A stretch of DNA of 64,000 nt from Xylocopa sonorina (lineage: Eukaryota; Arthropoda; Insecta; Hymenoptera; Apidae), in assembly GCF_050948175.1 (NCBI RefSeq), contig NC_135195.1, positions 9,762,001 to 9,826,000 of the forward strand. Direction: 5' to 3'. The number at the start of each line of letters is the position of its first letter. Position 1 is the stretch's first letter. The notes beneath the pieces are model-generated. The model ran no database searches and was not told where the DNA came from. It saw nothing but the letters and a program-made list of their open reading frames with translations. The position numbers and the translations under genes were made by a program. Shown here piece after piece: positions 1 through 9,600 of this stretch.

Positions 1-2470
1 ATTGATTGTTTCCTCCCGGCTGGTGTGTGAAAAATGGACCATTCGTTGCGGTTTTCTTACTCTGAGAAAAAAAAAAGCAGAACAAAAAGGGGAAACGAAA
101 AGACTCATTGGTTGTGACAATGATGCAACTCCAAATTTGCCGCTTTTGAGTTATTGCCACGGACCAGTGATTCTCAAATTTATTTCGCGACAAACTCTTG
201 TACCTCGTATCTAATGAGACTCCAGAATTTTCTGGAATCACACCCTGCAAAGTACTGTCATAGAAACGGTACTCCACGACGACAATTGTATCAATAAGTA
301 TATATTTCAAGGTTTTACTATTATTGGCGCAATAAAATACCTGAAAATTCTGAACCGACTAAACCAACAGTTAACACGGATACAATCTTCTATTCAAAAT
401 AGACCGTGATTGTAAAAGTCTTCAAATTCCCTTCGATTAGCTGCTTAATTTTATTATACCTGAGGATGGTACATGTACAGCCTATTGTCCCTACTTACGA
501 ATGCCTATTTCGTCTACCGATACAAGAACCTACTACCTTTGAAAGAGCCAAGGGTTAATCCGGCTTTTATGATCCAACCAACCGTTGTTGGCCACCAATT
601 TCCCGTACATTTTGGCACACATTTAATAGGCGTTCCACGGGCAGATTCGAAATGCTTCGCAGCGAATAATCACGTTCGACGGGACGGTCGGTATGTGCAT
701 AGCCAACACGGCCAACCTCGGTTGAAACCGGCGCTCAAAAGATCGATAACACGACGTAGTGGCGTTTCTATTTATACAGGAGTACGGTTCGACACAATCA
801 AAGATACACTCCGCGAGATACACGCCAGATAGAATCTTCCCTACCCAATTTTAGTTTCCACGGAGTTGCGGGGAATCGCGATGCACGCGAAACACCGCCG
901 AGGGATCACACGGTTAGCTTAGCCACCGTTCACGGAAGAATGAGCATTCTGCGTTTCGATCAGGAAACGTGGATTCGTGAGGCTCGTTTGCCGTGATGTT
1001 GCGGTAATGATGCACGTTCCATCACCTTCGGCTCGTTTGTAAACCGTTGTAGAACGGTCGGTTATCAGGGAATTTCCACCGATGCTTCTTTATAAATAGC
1101 AGTATATATATAATTTCAAACACTACAATGCCATTTTCTAATATTTTTACACGTTTCTGTCGATTCCCTGTCGCCGTATTTCAATTGCATCCAAACGATA
1201 TTGCGAGTTATCAGGCAACAGATGACTTTAGCGTAAATACGTCACGCTACGGATTAATGTAATTTGCTGTGTCAACAGTAGCACAGTGGAAACAAACGAA
1301 GGAAAAGAAAAACTCTGGTATCGAAACAATAGTCGCCGGTTTAAACGGTTTATCGCGGAGAGCTAATTTTAAACGTACTATATTTGCGAAACGATAGGTT
1401 TGTCAAGTATACGTTCGCAAAAACTTGTTTGCCGTTTCTTATTGGACTCCGCCATTAAGCAATCAACATACCCCTCTAATTTCAAATACAGTACCGCGCG
1501 AATTAACTGCATATTTCGCGTGTAATCGCGGAAAATGGTAAAGCGGCTACGATTTGCTTTCACTTGCCCCCTGCGATTCGCAGGCGGTACACGCGATAAA
1601 CCAGATAATAAGCGGAGAACAATCGAACGCGTTCAACCGTGCGTTCGTTTCGCGTAGCCGCGGTTGGTCCCCGATAAAACTTAATCCCTGGTTAAACGGT
1701 GCTGCGGTTGATAGAATACTATACGCGGTTGAACTTGTGGAACTCGTAATCCGAGGCGGAAAGATCGGCCAGTCGTTTTATTTCTCCACGCTGGAATCTG
1801 CCGCTGGAATTCGAACCAACCTGTGTAGAACACGGGACAGACCCGGTGTCGCAATCCTCGGCCGATCGAATTCCGCGAGATTAGATTTTCGTTGTTCTCC
1901 CGTTCTCGCGACACGCGCGGCGATTAGAAAATTGAGCCCCGGGAATTAATGTAAATTCGCGCTGCCCGTTTTGCTTTCAATATCGCTGAATCAACCGCGC
2001 TGATTAATCAGTTTTCGGCTGCGATGTCGAATCGCTTCGTCAGACACGCTAAACAGTCGCATGACGTAAACGAGCGTATCCTTGACAATGCGCGCTGAAT
2101 ATTCGGGTCACATCCCCGATTAGACTTCCTTCGTTAGTACATCACGCACACGTGTGATATACCCTGCCCGAAGAGGCACGCCAGACACGATTTGACAGGA
2201 TCTCGAAACGTGTTCGACGAATTATAACGATTCGAAGTGGGACATGTTCCTATACGTCTATCAAGCCGCTCCGCACTCTCCCTTTCTCTTTCTCTCTCTC
2301 TCTCTCTTTTTCCAGCCAGTTGGCAATAAGGGAGTACGACCCTTCGCGAACAGGGAAACAGCTGTTCGGCGATGATGAGAAAAGGACGGCGGGCAGGATT
2401 CGGAGAATGGCAGAGGAGAGGGCAGACAGAGTGAAAAAAGAGGTTACCACCTGGCTTACCTGGCTTGTGC
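1..2470. other. intergenic DNA, no gene recognised
   Basis: I see no recognisable protein, tRNA or repeat family here. Open frames reach 130 codons at most (for example plus-strand 473-832 and 1,554-1,949). They overlap open frames on the other strand, have no recognisable domains and fall within chance for this composition. A short CT microsatellite lies at about 2,283-2,312. Confidence 0.6.
2283..2312. repeat. CT/GA microsatellite
   Basis: This is a run of CT dinucleotides ending in a T stretch. It lies about 165 bp downstream, in minus-strand orientation, of the splice donors at 2,460-2,475. Confidence 0.85.
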
Positions 2471-2474
2471 TTAC

Positions 2475-2562
2475 CTGAAAACCGACGTCCGTATACCTGC
2501 CCGGGCATTCTTTTGTGCGAGGCCCAGGGGCACGCACCCATTCCCAGACGGCCGTACGACAT
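2475..2562 (-). CDS. candidate first coding exon of an unidentified minus-strand gene
   Basis: I do not recognise the product. On the minus strand an ATG at 2,562 opens 29 codons (starting MSYGRLGMGACPW) and runs to TTTTCAG|GTAAGC, a good splice donor whose last exon base is 2,475. A second donor, CAG|GTAAGC, follows 15 bases later with last exon base 2,460. Upstream on the same strand is a TATA-like box at 2,625-2,630, and the stretch 2,450-2,790 is clearly more GC-rich than its surroundings. Together this looks like a promoter and first exon of a gene continuing off the left edge. No second exon is visible, several frames are open here, and a 192-codon frame (2,250-2,828) overlaps. The call therefore rests on context alone. 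Confidence 0.25.
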
Positions 2563-2594
2563 CCAACAGAACTGCGCACGGCCGCGAAGCTACT

Positions 2595-2632
2595 GTCGCG
2601 CCGCTGAGAAAGATGTTTCGGGAATATATAGA
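2595..2632 (-). promoter_or_regulatory. possible TATA-type core promoter, minus strand
   Basis: Read on the minus strand, TTCTATATATTCCC (TATATA at 2,625-2,630) is followed about 22 bases later by TCTCAGCGG. That spacing is acceptable for a TATA box and start site. The GC-rich stretch and splice donors downstream fit. There is no direct proof of transcription. Confidence 0.25.
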
Positions 2633-2829
2633 AGACAGGAGGGTGTCCTTGATATCGTGTGCACGTATATCGGAGCCACTTGTTCTCGCAGACGTCGATG
2701 TCACTGACTTTCGCGTCCCGTGGGATTTTCACAGGAGGTCGTCCCGTGGTTGACCCAATCTGCCTCTCGTCAGACCTGTGCACGACTTCGAGCAACCAGT
2801 CCAAGATTCTCTGCTTTGCGAATTTCAAA

Positions 2830-3936
2830 TTGACGAGTATTATTTTAAGCAGGATTGCAGATATTTGTATACATTTGAGAGAGATTCCCTGTACAACTTA
2901 ACCGTTAGCGATGCAAATTTTTTTTATGACAATCGTTTGGTAACAAAAATAGTTTATCCTTATGTAACTTATAAATGATCGTTCCGAGGTTTTAACAGAT
3001 GATTTTGTGTTTCTTCTGACTTGCTGACGTTCATCATAATGGTGAACTTTGCGCTTTTGAGGGACAGTAAAATTCTAGAGGGTACATTTTTTTCGAAGAG
3101 TCGATTACATATAGAAACCACAGTACCGCAAACAGTTAGAGCACTTAGTTATTTATGCGGTCACGGAACAATTTATTCCGACTAATGACCGCGACTACGC
3201 AGTACAATAAGAGAGCATATGGTTCGATTGCACGCGTGTTCCCGCTTTTCTTCGCGCGGAACCGCTCGCTTCAAGGATCATTTCGTGCGGCCTCGTTTCC
3301 GGTCCCGGTGAGAAGCCAGATGCGATTTCTTTCCCAAAAGTGAACATTGTCGAGCCCTGATCCCGAGTCCAGTCGAAATCTCGTACCCGATGGAGGACCC
3401 TTCTCAATTTTCTGTGTATACACCGAAAATCTGGGCAGATGGCGAATAACCACGGTACTAAAAGCGTTAGTATTATCAGCGGCTCGTAACGAAAAACGAA
3501 ATTGGATTTTATGGCCGCACAGCTGACCTGCTCGAACCCTTCCCCCATCGTCGTACCGCGATATTATCGCGGCACTGAAACTGTTTCTCCGAAATTTCAA
3601 ATAACCTCGTGAATTTACCTATCGGATTGGTGTTGTAATCCACTAAGCTGATATATTACTTTACGTGAATAAATGAATTTTTTCTGGACATATATGTGAC
3701 GATTCAACCGGTTCCGCGCGAAGAAATCGTAGATCAGTTTCGGAAAACCCGCGTGTAAGCAGATATAAGCAGAAACAATAGCGACGAACTATGTTTGTTT
3801 CGCCCCAAATTCGACAGATTTTATCTGTGAGAGTTTGTAAAGGTTAACTTGTATTGGTTGAAACGAGTTATAAAAAAACTCTTACTAGCTAGCTGAACTA
3901 GAAGCTAAATATTAAACGGTACTTCTTTACAAAACA
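2830..3936. other. intergenic DNA downstream of MBD2/3, no gene recognised
   Basis: Overlapping open frames on both strands at 3,155-3,600 carry no recognisable domain. I see no repeat family or RNA gene. Confidence 0.6.
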
Positions 3937-3942
3937 TTTATT
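3937..3942 (-). terminator. MBD2/3: polyadenylation signal of MBD2/3
   Basis: On the minus strand this is AATAAA, about 85 bases after the stop codon at 4,026. That is a normal distance for the signal ending this transcript. Confidence 0.6.
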
Positions 3943-4025
3943 ATAAAAACCGATGTGACATAATTTATAACGAACTTAGGACTAGGGATGAGCGAATTAA
4001 AATACAGCTAAAAGAATTGTACAAT

Positions 4026-4124
4026 TTATGTAGGTATTCCTCGTAAAGCATCCTGCAGCTTTTTTCTCGCGAGCGCAACTCGATCCTCTTGCCTCTTGAT
4101 GTCGTCGTCAGCTATCGAGACTGC
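4026..4124 (-). CDS. MBD2/3: MBD2/3 exon 5 (coiled coil and stop)
   Basis: The acceptor is CTTTCAG before 4,124. It encodes 32 residues ending ALRGIPT and then TAA at 4,028-4,026. The heptad stretch DDIKRQEDRVALARKKLQDA is the helix that in MBD2 pairs with p66 (GATAD2). The protein stops soon after it, without the acidic tail of vertebrate homologues. Confidence 0.93.
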   Translation of the reverse strand, partial: AVSIADDDIKRQEDRVALARKKLQDALRGIPT

Positions 4125-5987
4125 CTGAAAGAAACGAGAAATTAACTTTGCCAATACTCGCACCGATAATGATCGCTTCGAAACGGGTTGGTTTAACATC
4201 GCCTCTAATTATTTTTGACGGGTATACTCTCTCGAATGAACCTCCAGTACATAATTATTTACATTCCTTAATAGGGTGTTCTACCTTACGGTTAAGTGTA
4301 TTTAACACACGTAACACGGGTTGACATTAAAGTAGCACCCTATTTGGTATCTAAATATCTATTCTACCTGTACGAGGGGTTGATCGGGATTAAGAAATAC
4401 CCCGGGATTCTTCTCTAAAGCTGTCTTCGAACCCGTTTGCCCGGTGACTGGTTGAGACGAAACGTGTAACGCGGTTGCAACGCTTTGGAGCAACGTTTCC
4501 TCCGTAATGTACGGACCTACCGGCTTCAAACTTTTTGGTAAATCCATCGCGTCAAATTCGAAACCATCTGGATCGCATGCTCTCAAGCCTTCCAAACGTT
4601 TCTCCCAAAATAACTGGAAAGTTGGACGACCGATTATTCATAGTGATAACCAGTATCTATACAGGGCAATAATATTATTGTTTGCGTAATAATAATACTT
4701 AACACTCATACAAATAAATTAAACACTAGACTGCAAATGTTTATGCGAATTCAGTGTTTAGTAATGATAAGGATGTTTCGAACACGTATTTTACATCTGC
4801 GTAAATATCTGCAGTCCACTAATCACAAAAGCATGATGTATTTGTTTCATTGCACAAGCAGGATGATAACGTACAGTTAAACATAAATATTCAGTGGGAA
4901 TCACAAGAGATGTTGAATGCATCTTGAATATTATATGAGATGTTTGCATAACAAAAGACTCTTCAACGAGACATGCACTACCATGACTGCCCTCAAAGTA
5001 GCTGACAATCATAGATGCTTACGCACAGACACTTTGTACAAAACAATGTACACTTTCATCGATAGAAAGTAGAAAACATATAACCAATAACGATTCCATA
5101 AGCACATCGAACAATTTGTTACCTGCTTTGGCTTATCTTGGGAGCCGTATTTTCCTTCAGTTTTATCGGCCCCTTCCTAAACGAATGATTTGATGATTGA
5201 ACCGTGAGAACTTACAGGGAACATTAAATGTCACAATAAGATTGTACATTTTAATGACATTGTACTTTTATTAGCAAGTGTAACAGAAAAACTTGAGATG
5301 TTACTTTTACACATGAAAATGATATGAAGCGATTACTATTATTACCAAACGATGACAGTCTTATATACATTGTGAATATCCGATAAATGGCATGGTACAA
5401 GAGAGACAAAAAACGCCAGAAATAACGAATATTTCTTCTTCGATCACAAGACATTAAGATCATGGAAAATGTCGAGAGATGTCAACTTTAACATCGGGAC
5501 ATTGTTGCATTATATGTACACGTACAGAGAGTAAATAACGAACGAACACCGACGAGAACTAACCTGTTTTGGCTTTTCTTGATTTCCATGCTTGATATCC
5601 TTCACTTTACCCTCCTGCGTCTTGTAAATCGTCACTGGTTGCTTGAATATAGAAGCCGTCTGTCTTATTGGCGGTACCAACGATGCGTCGTTCCTGACTC
5701 CGCGACTAAAAACAAAAAAATGGCTCATAAACATACACTGTTGAGGTTAGGATTCGACGGCATTAAATCTCCTCGCATCGATCACGTACAGCATTTCTGC
5801 TTTCGCGACACGAAATACAAGTATAATACAAAAATAATACGTGATACGAAACATACCTGTAATAATAAATGTCAACCTTTCCAGTTGCTGACAATTGATT
5901 TTGACTTTTTCTCGAAGCCTCGTCCCTGGTCGGCCAGTTTGTTGGCAGCGCCGACGGGTACTTCTTCTTCTCCACTGACATATTCAT
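4026..5987 (-). CDS. MBD2/3: methyl-CpG-binding domain protein 2/3 (NuRD subunit), complete, five exons
   Basis: The family joins the nuclear NuRD deacetylase/remodelling complex. Exons on the minus strand are 5,987-5,857, 5,705-5,564, 5,176-5,123, 4,613-4,368 and 4,124-4,026. All introns are GT..AG, and the exons sum to 672 nt (223 residues plus stop). Residues 1-44 hold the start of an MBD (ALPTNW ... ATGKVDIYYYS). Residues 45-91 hold the region after the MBD (RNDASLVPPIRQTASIFKQP). Residues 110-191 hold the conserved C-terminal MBD region (LFWEKRLEGLRACDPDG ... EKNPGVFLNPDQPL). Residues 192-223 hold the p66-binding coiled coil (DDIKRQEDRVALARKKLQDA). Oddity: the splice after IYYY removes the rest of the MBD, including the GKKFRSKPQL-type segment of other MBD2/3 proteins. 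The start at 5,987 (MNMSVE) was chosen because the family begins close to the MBD. An in-frame ATG at 6,011 would add eight residues. Confidence 0.95.
4368..4613 (-). CDS. MBD2/3: MBD2/3 exon 4 (conserved C-terminal domain)
   Basis: It encodes 82 residues from LFWEKRLEGLRACD to NPDQPLVQ, the most conserved part of the MBD2/3 family. The acceptor is TTTCCAG before 4,613 and the donor CAG|GTAGAA after 4,368. Both ends are phase 0. Confidence 0.95.
5123..5176 (-). CDS. MBD2/3: MBD2/3 exon 3, 54-nt in-phase exon
   Basis: It encodes 18 residues, EGADKTEGKYGSQDKPKQ, between acceptor GTTTAG and donor CAG|GTAACA. Both boundaries are phase 0, so the exon can be skipped without changing the frame. Its end (QDKPKQ) mirrors the end of exon 2 (QEKPKQ), so it may be optional or duplicated. 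Confidence 0.8.
5564..5705 (-). CDS. MBD2/3: MBD2/3 exon 2
   Basis: The acceptor is TTTTTAG before 5,705 and the donor CAG|GTTAGT after 5,564. It encodes RGVRNDASLVPPIRQTASIF and onward to KPKQ, the strongly conserved stretch just after the MBD. The preceding intron is only 151 bp and contains no missing MBD segment on this strand. Confidence 0.93.
5857..5987 (-). CDS. MBD2/3: MBD2/3 exon 1 (N-terminal half of MBD)
   Basis: It encodes 43 residues plus two bases, from MNMSVEKKKYP to VDIYYY. The donor is AG|GTATGT at 5,857/5,856. The last two bases (AG) join T of exon 2 to give serine, keeping the frame. Confidence 0.93.
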
Positions 5988-6240
5988 CTTGCAGATCCGT
6001 TTTAATTTCAACGTACACCGGCTCGTTTTTTCAAATGATTTAAATAATTAACGAGCGGGTACGCAGGCCAGCTACCGGAGGCCATATTGATGCGTTCCGC
6101 TAAATTCGTGCAAGTTAGTGCGGCTATCGCTTCGAGTAATTGTCCACGCGGTGGCGGTACTGTCGGAATGATCGAAACGCAGTTATCGAACTCGAACTGG
6201 AACTCGAACGAGAATTTTAAATTTAAAATTTTAAATTAGT
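5988..6240 (-). promoter_or_regulatory. MBD2/3: MBD2/3 promoter and 5' leader region
   Basis: This stretch immediately upstream of the start codon is locally GC-richer at 6,050-6,180 and contains GGAGGCCATATTG (a YY1-like GCCAT core) near 6,077. No TATA box is obvious. No acceptor with a pyrimidine tract lies in front of the start codon, so the leader is probably contiguous with exon 1. At 6,210-6,236 a palindromic AATTTAAA-rich run marks the edge of the AT-rich DNA. Confidence 0.45.
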
Positions 6241-6325
6241 TCAATGTCTTATAAGTAAATGTAGTACATCTCAGTAGAAGCAAAATGCGCGTACTAGAAG
6301 AAGTAACATTTGATAAATGAAATTG

Positions 6326-6513
6326 TTTTATTGTACTTTATTGTACATTTTGCTAGTTTTAGTGTAATCTCTTCTATATTTTATTCTACAGTTTTATTGT
6401 AATTTACTGTACGTTTCATTAGTTTTATTGTAATTTCTCGTATGTTTCAGTAGTTTCATTGCTATTTCTTGTATATTTCAGTAGCTTATTGTAATTCATT
6501 GTGTATCTCATTA
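6326..6513. repeat. 31-bp minisatellite, about six copies
   Basis: Six diverged units are each based on TTTTATTGTAATTTCTTGTA plus TTTCAGTAG. They begin at 6,326, 6,357, 6,392, 6,423, 6,454 and 6,485. Four are exactly 31 bp, the second is 35 and the last 29. I aligned the units by eye. Confidence 0.85.
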
Positions 6514-6653
6514 TCCAATTTTTTGTATATTTCTCGCTTTAGAGGTAAGAGAGAGAAAAATATATAAGAAAGCTTTATTATTAAAAAATTTTTTTTTATT
6601 CAGAAAAATATATAAGAAAGACTGAGAGAGATGTTACTTACCCTGTTCAAGAA

Positions 6654-6668
6654 CCTCTGGCGCCATCT
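6654..6668 (-). promoter_or_regulatory. CTCF-like motif (or 27-nt cryptic exon)
   Basis: The minus strand reads AGATGGCGCCAGAGG, close to the insect CTCF core AGRTGGCGCC. It lies between the MBD2/3 promoter and unc-13, a sensible place for a boundary element. The same spot (6,642-6,668, minus) is framed by a TTTACAG acceptor and a CAGG|GTAAGT donor and contains ATG GCG CCA, so a 27-nt exon is the alternative. Confidence 0.4.
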
Positions 6669-6679
6669 CTGTAAAAAGT

Positions 6680-9600
6680 GCTCAAACATATAATAAATTA
6701 CAATAAAATTATTGAAATATACTGTGCTGTGAATTCATGGCAGGTATATTTCATTAAAAACAAGGGGGGAAGTTGAACACTCTTCGACTATTTTAAAAAG
6801 TATGTTTTACTGATAAGATCGCTCGTCGATACTTTATACTTCAGTATTGTGACCTGGTTTCGTTCTTTAGTGTACATAGAATATAAATATAATGTACATA
6901 TATTGATAGTCTGATATGACAGGTAATTCATTTTCCTTTCCTTTTTCTCAATTAATATTCAATCGCGTATATACATATGAATAATCTTCAATTATACAAA
7001 TGGTACTAAGGACATGCGACTATAGAATTCACGAATACTAACCACTGACTACATGTTCGATTGTTTAACAATTTATACCAAAATAATATATTGTCTTAAG
7101 GTAACATGGTTTCAAATTCCATGTCGAATCGGTAACGATGGTAGTGATAATTGTATGCTTCTGAGTTTGTCCTAACACGGAGAGGGCATACAAAAATTTG
7201 CTTCCTGTACAGTCGGTATTTCAGTATACATATCAGTATATATTATTGGTAAATGGTTTAGGCGAATAAATTTGAAATTTACATTCTAGATATATTTGTC
7301 TCTAATATTCAAAAAGTCAAGTTTTGTTTCCTATTTAAGATTTGATTTCCTATTAAAACTACTTGCGCAATATAAATTATAAAATTGTTTGTTATTAATA
7401 GCGTTAACCACTCAGAATTAGGCAAGAAATCGTGCAGTCCCGTTAGTGCAAAAAGGGTATTAATCTTAGCAACATTTATCAAACGTGTCAGATTAAAATA
7501 TGCGGCACATTGTAGCGAGATATTCGTGTCGATCGATGGCAAGTTTAGATCTGTTGATAGTCTACAATGTTGTGAACTCTACATCATTCTTGCATTATTT
7601 TCCCTTCAACGTGCTACATATTTCAATTTCGCGATAATGTTATACACTTTTCAAAGTATCAATCATATTGAACGGACGCAGCGCACGACCTCCTTATAAA
7701 TGAAACATTTAAAGACTCCACTCCTCGTTTACGAGACAATTATTGTTGCAATATAAATCTGATCGATTTTGTGAGACCGCATTTCAGGGATTAACGTTGA
7801 ATTGAATATAACTTAATCGTAAAAGTGAATTTTGCTATTACTATATCAAAATTTCATATGTTATATTTGAATTGCCGTAAATAAACCAGAGTATCGATCC
7901 GTGAAACGTGAAATATACAGTTCTGCATTTTATTCTACAAGACTGATACTTCGGCTGCGCATTTCGCGTTGTGGCGTCTGTTGCCTTCGTTTTGCATTAT
8001 GCGATGTACATACACATACGCACATATTTCATTATTGTTAGAAAGTTATCTCGTTACTTTGCACGTCTCGTGTCGTCGTGCATATACGCACAGAGTGAAC
8101 ATGATACACCATTACGTGTTACACCTGTGTTTGTATCATATTCATTGTAGCGAGGAGCTTAGAGACAGTTATGCGTAATTAACGTCCATAAAGTTTCCAC
8201 CTGAAATCATGACGTATGAACGCCGATACATATGTCGAATCAACTAATTAAGTGTAACGAACCTGTGCCTTGTTTAGTAGTCAACTTTGCGGAGCTTAAC
8301 GTTGGGCCAGTAATATAATTTACAATGCAACTTGAAAGAATCGAATCATTTTTTATAATATACCTAGATATTTACATGAGAATAAAGTCTTCTTGATAAA
8401 TTTCGCACTTCAAAAGGCCAAAGATATTTTCGTACGATATTAAATTGCCTTCATTGTGCCAGGGGGTAATTCAGCGTCGATCAATGATGGATAGACGTCA
8501 TAGCCGGTGACTGCTTCTCTCATTGTGATAGGTATCCGGGAATATAGTAATGGAATGTAATACATGTACAATTAATAGGCGATGTGTAACATAGAATTTC
8601 AGTATCGGCGTTCTCTTCGTGTCTACATTAACGAAACTGGCTGCCCGTCTAATCAATACGCCTGGAACCACCGGCAAATTTTGCGTTCCTTAGTAGCCTA
8701 TCTAAGTAGATTAGTCCATATATTGTAAGACAGAACACCGACTAGGTACAATATCTGAGTGATAGCTCCAGCGAAACTCGTCCCTGCGTGTATCTAGATA
8801 ATGGCACAAATTAGTTTCGCATCGCGATGGAAACGAATGATTAAAATAGTAACGATCGACCGTCGTTACCGCAGTGTAGATTACACGAACCTGTGCATTG
8901 TCAGATAGCGATTTCTCTGGTTTCTCTTTTAAATATTATTGCGAGAAAGATTCGAGATCGACGGTAGGCGAAAAAATGTAGCGTTCGGTCTCGAAAATCG
9001 ATAGGAGGGCGTTATTCCAAGCATTTTAGGTATAAGGGAATTGAATTTGATAGCGTTCAGAGAAACGAACTAAAATGTCTTAAACGCAATACTTATGGAA
9101 TGCGCATTCGGGGAAATCCGGATACGGTTGGGGACGATACCGGGAACCTTAGGGTCGTTAAACTCAATATCGAAGGCTCCGAGATACGTAGGGTACAAAA
9201 TACAGTATCAGTGGCTTATAGAGCCTGCCTTACCTATTCTAACCACTTCTGGACTGAGTAACTGGATTTCAACGGTACGTGATATAACAGCATACAAAAC
9301 CTAGAATTCTAGATATCCGAAGTAGCCGAGAAATTGTAATAAACGGTACGATTTCGAAGATCGTCGCCGCCGCCCCGATAGAAAAATGTTACGGCAATAA
9401 ATGATCGTGTAAATGAAATTGTATCTGCGCGAAACTATAGACTGCTGACCACGTAGCATCGTGGCAAATTTAATAGTTTCGATTATCGTTGTAGAAGTAT
9501 CACGGCACTTAAACCATCGCAGCCATTTCCGTTTAGTAGATATCGCGTCGATCTCCACGCGAGTACATACGGTTTACGAGTGCATGCCTAAGATATTCAT

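Noticed and set aside
1799..1825. Minus-strand GGTTCGAATTCC resembling a tRNA B box
   Set aside because: The flanking bases do not form a T-arm stem, and no A box, anticodon arm or acceptor stem can be drawn around it.
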